64,000 nt of DNA from Adineta vaga (lineage: Eukaryota > Rotifera). Of this stretch, positions 58,613 through 64,000 are shown in pieces. Under the pieces are notes generated by a model. It worked only from the letters and a program-made list of their open reading frames with translations. It was not told where the DNA came from and searched no databases. Position 1 is the first letter of the stretch; every line of letters begins with the position of its first letter. The stretch is taken from contig CP075497.1 of assembly GCA_021613535.1 (NCBI GenBank), positions 11,842,001 through 11,906,000 on the forward strand. The letters are read 5' to 3'. Position numbers and translations under genes: made by a program.

Positions 58613-58680
58613 ACTTCGAAAGTCAAATGCATCCGTTAGTTCAATATGATGATCAAACAATGACCAGTGACATTGAATAA
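58613..58680 (+). CDS. Possible alternative last exon of the SLC9 gene
   Basis: After TTCTTTAG at 58605-58612 the sequence GAACACTTCGAAAGTC is open to TAA at 58678-58680 and encodes EHFESQMHPLVQYDDQTMTS plus DIE. The donor after RLMN (about 58293) is in phase 0, so it could splice either to the exon beginning [10 protein letters not shown] or to this one, giving two different tails. Confidence 0.4.
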
Positions 58681-58916
58681 AATCATCAATTGTTCATTTT
58701 TCGTGATAGATTTTCATCTCATTCTTGTTTCTAGTATGTTTCAATGTCTCTTTATTTGCTCTTGAAGAAGATTTTTGTGATTGAACAAATGTTTTATCTT
58801 TATTTCTCTCAATCGTTTATAAATATTTTATTGAAATATTATCAAATAAAAAAGAAATATTTATTGAAAAATTTCACGTTTGGATAAGCCTATAAAAAAA
58901 AGAATAAAGAAACCAA

Positions 58917-59644
58917 TTAGAAAAGGTTCATATCGAACATACTTTTATGACAAGTTAATCCATAATAAGGTGTTTTACATCGACAATAAAATGTTGAAGT
59001 TAATGGAACACATTCACCTCCATGAAGACAAGGAGAACTTGAACAAGAATCTTTAGTTGATGGGCCAGTTGATTTAAATTCTACATAGAAAAAAAGAGCA
59101 TCGATTAGAAGGAAACTTGGACAAACTAAATTTTACTTTTTTCACAATTTCTTCCATAATATTGTTCAGTACAAGTACAATAATGACGACCACTTGCTAA
59201 TGTTCGACACGATCCACCGTTTTGACATGGATTACCCGAGTTACATGCATCTATTAATGTTACAAAATTTCATAATGAAAGTTTTATAAGAACTGTAAAT
59301 ATATATTTACCATTGAATTTCTTTCCATATTTATCAATTGATCCTGATGAACTTTGTGTTGGTTTATGTTTATTACTCGGAGTCGTTGGAAATAGAGAAG
59401 CTAAAGCATCAGAACTGGGTTTTTTTGTAGTTGTTGTTGATTTTTTTGGTTTAAATAAAAATCGTTTCATTCTTTCGAGATGATCTTAATACAAAATATC
59501 AACTTTTCGATTGCGAATAAGTATCATAAGAAAAATGTTACCTTCTTCATCTTTAAGATCATCATAACGTGTACATTCGATATTAAATGTTAAAATAACT
59601 AAATTTATAGTTAAAATGAATAGAATCAAACGATAGTTGATCAT
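58917..59644 (-). CDS. Secreted protein with two EGF-like domains
   Basis: Starts with signal peptide MINYRLILFILTINLVILTF (ATG at 59642-59644). A Lys/Thr/Ser-rich linker follows (STTTTKKPSSDALASLF), then two EGF repeats: CNSGNPCQNGGSCR-x-YCTCTEQYYGRNC and CSSSPCLHGGECVP-x-FYCRCKTPYYGLTC, both with the normal six-cysteine pattern. The stop comes shortly after the second EGF. Four short introns, one between the EGF repeats. It is small (about 165 residues) and has no membrane anchor, so it may be a secreted ligand or matrix component. I do not recognise an orthologue. Confidence 0.88.
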
Positions 59645-60192
59645 TGTCTTGGTTTAGTTAGTATGAAAATATCTTCGCATCTTTTCTTTATAAATAAACA
59701 TGATAATTGGATTTAGGAGGAGTGTTGACAAATGATGATTTATCTAAGTAATTTGTACGGAAATACTTTAGACTATCTATCTTCCATCTATTATCATGAT
59801 GAAAGATTTGTTAAATTAATAAAATCATATGTAGAAAAGTCATTTTTCTTTTAGATAATTTGGTTTCTATTGAAAATAATGACGACTAACGAAGATAATT
59901 TCTTTTTGATGAGAGTCAAATCAGCTGTTTAAAACATAGATAACGTTTTAAGTTTATTATTTAACAAAAATAAGAAAACGATTCTTTATGAATAGAAATG
60001 TCACAACGTAAAGAATCTTAAACAGAAAATTATCATCAGTTCGACACGTGTTCTACTTGAATCATCTTCAGACTTGTGCAATAGAGATAAGAGTCCCAAG
60101 AAAGAAAAGAAAAGCAAGTTCACTAGTTACCTCACACTTTTGTCCTTTTCATCATTTATCATAAACAACAACGATAAGAAAATAATTTAAAC
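59645..60192. other. Divergent promoter region, EGF protein and ferritin-like gene
   Basis: About 550 bp between two secreted-protein genes read away from each other. No exon or RNA gene recognised. Confidence 0.35.
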
Positions 60193-60916
60193 ATGTTACG
60201 AGTGTTATTTTTCATATTCGTTAGTTTTCTTGTTTATATTCCACATACATCAATTCAAGATGTAGCAAAACCATGGAAAGATCATCATCGTTCTCGCCGA
60301 GATGCACAGCCTCCTGTTAATGATTCTCGTAATAAATTAATTATGGCATTAACAGAACACCAACATCAATATGAAACAGCTTTTTATGCATTAGCATTAG
60401 ATAAAACTTTTCCAAATTTTGCTCAATTGTTTCATGAACGAAGTGAACAAAAGTATGTTTACAATTACTAATAGAAATGAATAATAAATCTTGTTTTATT
60501 TCATTTGTAGATATAACGTTATTAAAGGTCTCATTCGTCTTTTCCAATTACTTGGTCTTGAGACTAATTTGGTGAATGTTCAATTATCTTCATCAAATGG
60601 ACCATTGAAACTTGTCGCATTCGATAAACGAAATCAAATGAATTTCATCGATTATTTTTCGCAAGTGGAATATGACGAATGTACAACAACGTTCAAATAT
60701 TTAAAAGAAGTTTACGAGGAAAAAAATTCCGCATCAGAACCATTACAGATGTATTTAAAAAAGAAAGTTTATCCCAAACAGCGTTTATTATGTAAACAAA
60801 CATCAGATTTACATGTTCAACTTGGTCGTTTGCAAGATTCTACAATTAACGGTTCGAATATTCCATTTTCATTTATATATGCAGATTCTCGTGCTAAATA
60901 TTTGTTATCTGAATGA
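60193..60916 (+). CDS. Secreted ferritin-like protein lacking key ferroxidase ligands
   Basis: Two exons joined in phase (CAA AA|A TAT AAC), about 220 residues, with signal peptide MLRVLFFIFVSFLVYIPHTS and a dibasic site (RSRRDA) that may be cleaved. The best structural match is ferritin: YETAFYALALDKTFPNFAQL then FHERSEQKYNVIKGL occupies the place of the ferritin helix A-B region ([20 protein letters not shown]), TFKYLKEVYEEKNSASEPLQ resembles helix C-D, and MYLKKKVYPKQRLLCKQTSD resembles FIETHYLNEQVKAIKELGD. The Glu-Glu-x-x-His pair that holds iron is not kept: Gln and Asn stand there. If the alignment is right this is a secreted light-chain-like or non-catalytic ferritin; otherwise an unassigned helical secreted protein. 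Confidence 0.5.
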
Positions 60917-61101
60917 ATTTTTATGACTTCGAAATAAAAAAATCAACGAGAAGGAAAGTTTCATTTCATCGAACAGCCATCTGGTGTGTGTGAGAAGAAT
61001 GATAGACTTCATTAAGTTTTCTTCGAACTCATCTTGACAAAAGTAAAGAGAACAAAGAGGAGGAGGAGAAACTATTTATATTCTCATTCATTTTCATTTT
61101 G

Positions 61102-62137
61102 AATGACTCTTTTGAAAAAAAAATCGAATAAAATGATTAAGATCATTTTCTTTGTTATATTTTGTATTTTTGGTCATCTGGTAGAATTTTCAGCTGGTCA
61201 GTAAGTATTTATTATAAGAAGAAATTTAGTTACAATTCATAAATTATATTAGAGTTCAACCACCATCGATTGAAAAGTATCGATTCAATATTTCAAGTAA
61301 AGGATCACTTCAATTCAATACTAACATTGTACCAGAAGCAATAATACCTCGAAAGTTTGTATTTAAGTTTCATATTCGAATGTAACTTTCTTTTTCTAAT
61401 TGAAAGATTTGCTTGTCTATTCGTATTTGATAAAGAAGCATCGAATCAACTTTATAACAATCTGGAATATGCCAATCTATATGCAAATCAATTGACGGAA
61501 TTTGCATCGAATTATGCTGCTCATGCGAATATTGTTATTACTAATGCAGGTGTAGAAATGTGGTCAACAGGTGATCAAATATCATTTGCTGTTCAAAACA
61601 GTTTTCTTCCACCAGTCGAAGAGTTTTTACCACGATTTCAAACATATTTAGCCGATACGAAGAAGGCACTTTTCGGAACAGTTTATACAGTTGGAGTATT
61701 GATCTCTAATAAAGGTTCTCCATTAGTCAATAGAGGTATTTCTCAAGGACCACCAAATACAACCTGGGGTAAAGTTTACTTCTATCTACAAAAACATTCA
61801 ATTATATTCTTTATTTTAAGGTGCTTCAATCATCTATTATCGACATTATCCATGGGTAATTGCTGGTTTACTTGCACATGAATTAGCACATACACTTTCT
61901 GTTGTTCATACCTTTTCCTTGGAAGGTCGATGTCAAGAATGTCCAAAATTACCATTTTGTCCGTCAGTTACACTGAAACCAATTCCTGATGAATGCAATT
62001 GTAATGGATATCCATATCCTGCTGAACAATGTTTGATGACAAATCAATTTGGACGTGCATCAGGCAATGCTCCAAGATATACATCATGCGACATTCAAAT
62101 GATGAATTTTTTCACATCAAATTCTTCCTGTAACTAA
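61102..62137 (+). CDS. Secreted metzincin (reprolysin-like M12B) metalloprotease
   Basis: Signal peptide IKIIFFVIFCIFGHLVEFSA (translation starts at 61102 or 61135). The zinc site is AHELAHTLSVVHT, i.e. HExxHxxxxxH with the third His, in the exon beginning GASIIYYRHYPWVIAGLLA. A Met-turn candidate is CLMTN. Several cysteines in the C-terminus (CQECPKLPFC, CNCNGYPYP, TSCDIQMM) give disulfide potential. Four exons join in phase (GGT CA|A GTT; CGA AA|A TTT; W|GA). There is no large prodomain with a cysteine switch and no disintegrin or thrombospondin domain, so it is a small reprolysin. Probable substrate unknown. Confidence 0.85.
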
Positions 62138-62494
62138 ATTTTGATCTATTAAACAAACATATGGGATATTTCGGGATTTATTTATTGATATTGGTATATA
62201 GGTATTATTTATTCCTCTTTATATATGAAAATAAATTTGGTTGAAAACTGCACGCGAACGGAGTTTAGTTTTCTTGAATGCCATCTCACCTTAGGATATT
62301 TTCAATAGATTGAAAAGGAATAATTGATATAAATAGTTTCTTATATTCCTCGTTGATTGTCATTTATAGAACAAATTTGAAATTCATCTGTCGGAAGAAA
62401 CTTGTCAAACAGAATTGGTTGCTACGAATTTGATTTTTTCTATTTAAAACTTACTTCATTCTTTTTTTTCTCTTTTTATTCAAAACGATACTTA
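62138..62494. other. Spacer upstream of an unassigned basic-protein gene
   Basis: 357 bp, AT-rich. No exon, RNA gene or repeat recognised. Confidence 0.35.
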
Positions 62495-63277
62495 ATGGCA
62501 ACAGAGTTACCATTTGATTTTCTCTTATGTAATTCTCGAAAGAATATTGTACCATCAGTAGATCAAAGATCGCTCAAAGTTCGTTCTCGTAGTGCTGATC
62601 AGATATATCAAGATCGAAGAATGATTTATCGAAATCAAGTCGAAACAAATCGTCGAGATCTTTTCGTTTCATTAATGGAAAAAGAACTTCATCAAAAACA
62701 AACAACACAACGAATACGTACATTACGTTTCTTAAATAATTTACATCGAAAACATCCCTTAGCCAATGATTTTCTTCCTCAAATATTATCTTCTGATCCC
62801 ATTGATCTTCTCGATCAAATAGATATCTATTCTTTTCATATACGAAAAAATCATTCAAATGAATCTCCACTAAAACAAGCAATCTCCAAGCATTCATCTG
62901 AAATAACACAGAAGATATCGAGTAAATGAATATTAGATATATCATTACTTGATTATTATCAGATTCTTTCAGATGAAAAAACAGAAGCATTGACATCCAA
63001 AGATCAACAACGTTTTACCAGTCGACGAGAAAATGACCAAAGTCTTTTTCCAAGACGTTATCAACAATTACAATTCGCTCGTCGTACTCATCAAGTAACA
63101 AAATATAAACCAACTACTGAAGAAATTAACAATGTAATACGAAGAACTAAACTCGAACGTGTTCGATCCGCATATCAAGCAGTAACACAAACGAAAATCA
63201 AAGATCTTTATCAAACTCAACAACAAATAAAAAATGCACATCTTTCAACACGTATCGATCGGTTTTTAAAACAATAA
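62495..63277 (+). CDS. Unassigned basic, helical protein
   Basis: Two exons joined in phase (TCG A|AT GAA) give about 245 residues ending RIDRFLKQ. Arg/Lys/Gln-rich, strongly helical, no signal peptide or membrane segment: MATELPFDFLLCNSRKN; ADQIYQDRRMIYRNQVETNR; QFARRTHQVTKYKPTTEEIN; ERVRSAYQAVTQTKIKDLYQ. Composition and short RR/KY motifs resemble axonemal or microtubule-associated proteins, but I recognise no family. Confidence 0.6.
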
Positions 63278-63895
63278 ACAACTATCCAACAGGATATTCT
63301 TTCTTGATGATATAGTATTGATAACAACTCTTAATATAATATAAACCTCTTTAACTGTATTCATATCAAATTTCAAAAATAAGATATACACATATGAGGC
63401 ATGATTGACATATAAATTAATATCTTCCATTCTGAAATCAAATCTCAATGTTGAATAGAAATGTTTGTCATCATATACAAATAAACATATGCTTGTAGTT
63501 TCTTTCTATCTCTTGTCAATCAAAAAGAAGATGATGACTTCCAGCAGAGATATTCTACTCTCTTCTTCTGATTTTCTACTGGTTTCTATAATACATTAAC
63601 GATAGATGTACAACAGATTGAGAGAAGAGGAAGAGAAAAACAAGATACGATGTAAAACGAGAAAGTGTGTGTGTGTGTGTGTGTATAAGTATAAGACGTG
63701 GGAGGAAATATTGTATTGTTGAATCTATGCATGTAGGCCGATTGAGTTGGAGAAGAGACAACGATGGTAAAAGAATAAAAACCAGATGAGATGAGAGGTG
63801 ATGGAAAGGCGACGAGACAATAATCAAGAACAAAACAACAATCCTATCAACGATAACAAATCAGAACTTCATATTTGTCGTTTTTACTAAACAGA
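63278..63895. other. Spacer with a GT microsatellite
   Basis: About 620 bp. Contains a (GT)n run of about 20 bp at 63665-63684 and purine-rich segments. An acceptor-like TTTTTACTAAACAG ends one base before the ATG of the next gene, as expected for a spliced or trans-spliced leader. Confidence 0.5.
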
Positions 63896-64000
63896 ATGGT
63901 CGATGTTATACAACAACAATGTAATAATAATGATCAACAAGAACAAAAACAGTCAACTTCGAATAATAGTAATGATACATCAACATTACTGATGGATCAA
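63896..64000 (+). CDS. 5' end of an unassigned gene, cut by window edge
   Basis: ATG at 63896 opens a frame through the end of the window: MVDVIQQQ then NNNDQQEQKQSTSNNSND, rich in Gln, Asn and Ser. Too little to assign a family. The preceding TTTTTACTAAACAG may be a leader acceptor. Confidence 0.5.
   Translation, partial: MVDVIQQQCNNNDQQEQKQSTSNNSNDTSTLLMDQ

Noticed and set aside
1-64000. CRISPR arrays, rRNA genes, bacterial operons
   Set aside because: No regular repeat-spacer arrays or rRNA-like sequence; gene structure is eukaryotic throughout.

Overview
The window looks like nuclear DNA from an invertebrate animal, most likely a bdelloid rotifer. Genes are short and intron-rich, with GT-AG introns often only 45-60 bp long, in an AT-rich background. 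Animal-type genes (RAD1, PHLDB/LL5, NCBP3, CIAO3, calponin, tetraspanin, SLC9) sit beside genes of unusual distribution for animals: a BTB-NPH3 protein of plant type, a DUF885 hydrolase and an App1-type phosphatase. TGTGGG/CCCACA telomere-like tracts and a probable spliced-leader acceptor between two abutting genes also fit bdelloids. The taxon is inferred; nothing in the window names it. Exon boundaries were read by eye from splice motifs and phase.

1-24 kb is gene-dense. In order: a PHLDB/LL5-like cortical scaffold (-), CFAP91 (+) with two identical tRNA-Val(AAC) genes inside an intron, a 2-Cys peroxiredoxin (-), prefoldin subunit 4 (+), a single-exon DUF885 hydrolase (+), a divergent homeobox gene (-), a divergent ARF-like GTPase (+), a secreted App1/DUF2183 phosphatase (+), and the pair CIAO3-NCBP3 (+), only 25 bp apart. 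Then come a few unassigned exons around a tiny hAT-like MITE, and a 555-residue BTB-NPH3 protein (-).

25-46 kb is gene-poor and rich in broken genes. Two direct copies of a deaminase-like gene, about 13.3 kb apart, each carry different lesions. Truncated pieces of RAD1 lie beside the first copy and again near 36 kb. Broken TPR, aquaglyceroporin, TPR-SET and caspase-like genes are scattered through it. An inverted telomere-like tract at 27.0 kb lies exactly at the duplication edge. Intact genes here are a secreted amine oxidase, RAD1, and an unassigned gene head-to-head with RAD1.

47-64 kb is ordinary and gene-dense again: calponin/transgelin-like (-), tetraspanin (+), kynurenine 3-monooxygenase (-), a PHF24-like PHD/EF-hand protein (+), an endosomal SLC9A6/7/9-type Na+/H+ exchanger (+), a secreted two-EGF protein (-), a secreted ferritin-like protein lacking key metal ligands (+), a secreted HExxH metzincin (+), an unassigned basic protein (+), and the first exon of a gene that runs off the right edge.

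The most notable items are the NPH3 gene (a family I know as plant phototropism signalling proteins), the telomere-fusion-like junction tied to a segmental duplication, the intronic tRNA pair whose terminator doubles as a polypyrimidine tract, and the probable trans-spliced CIAO3-NCBP3 operon.
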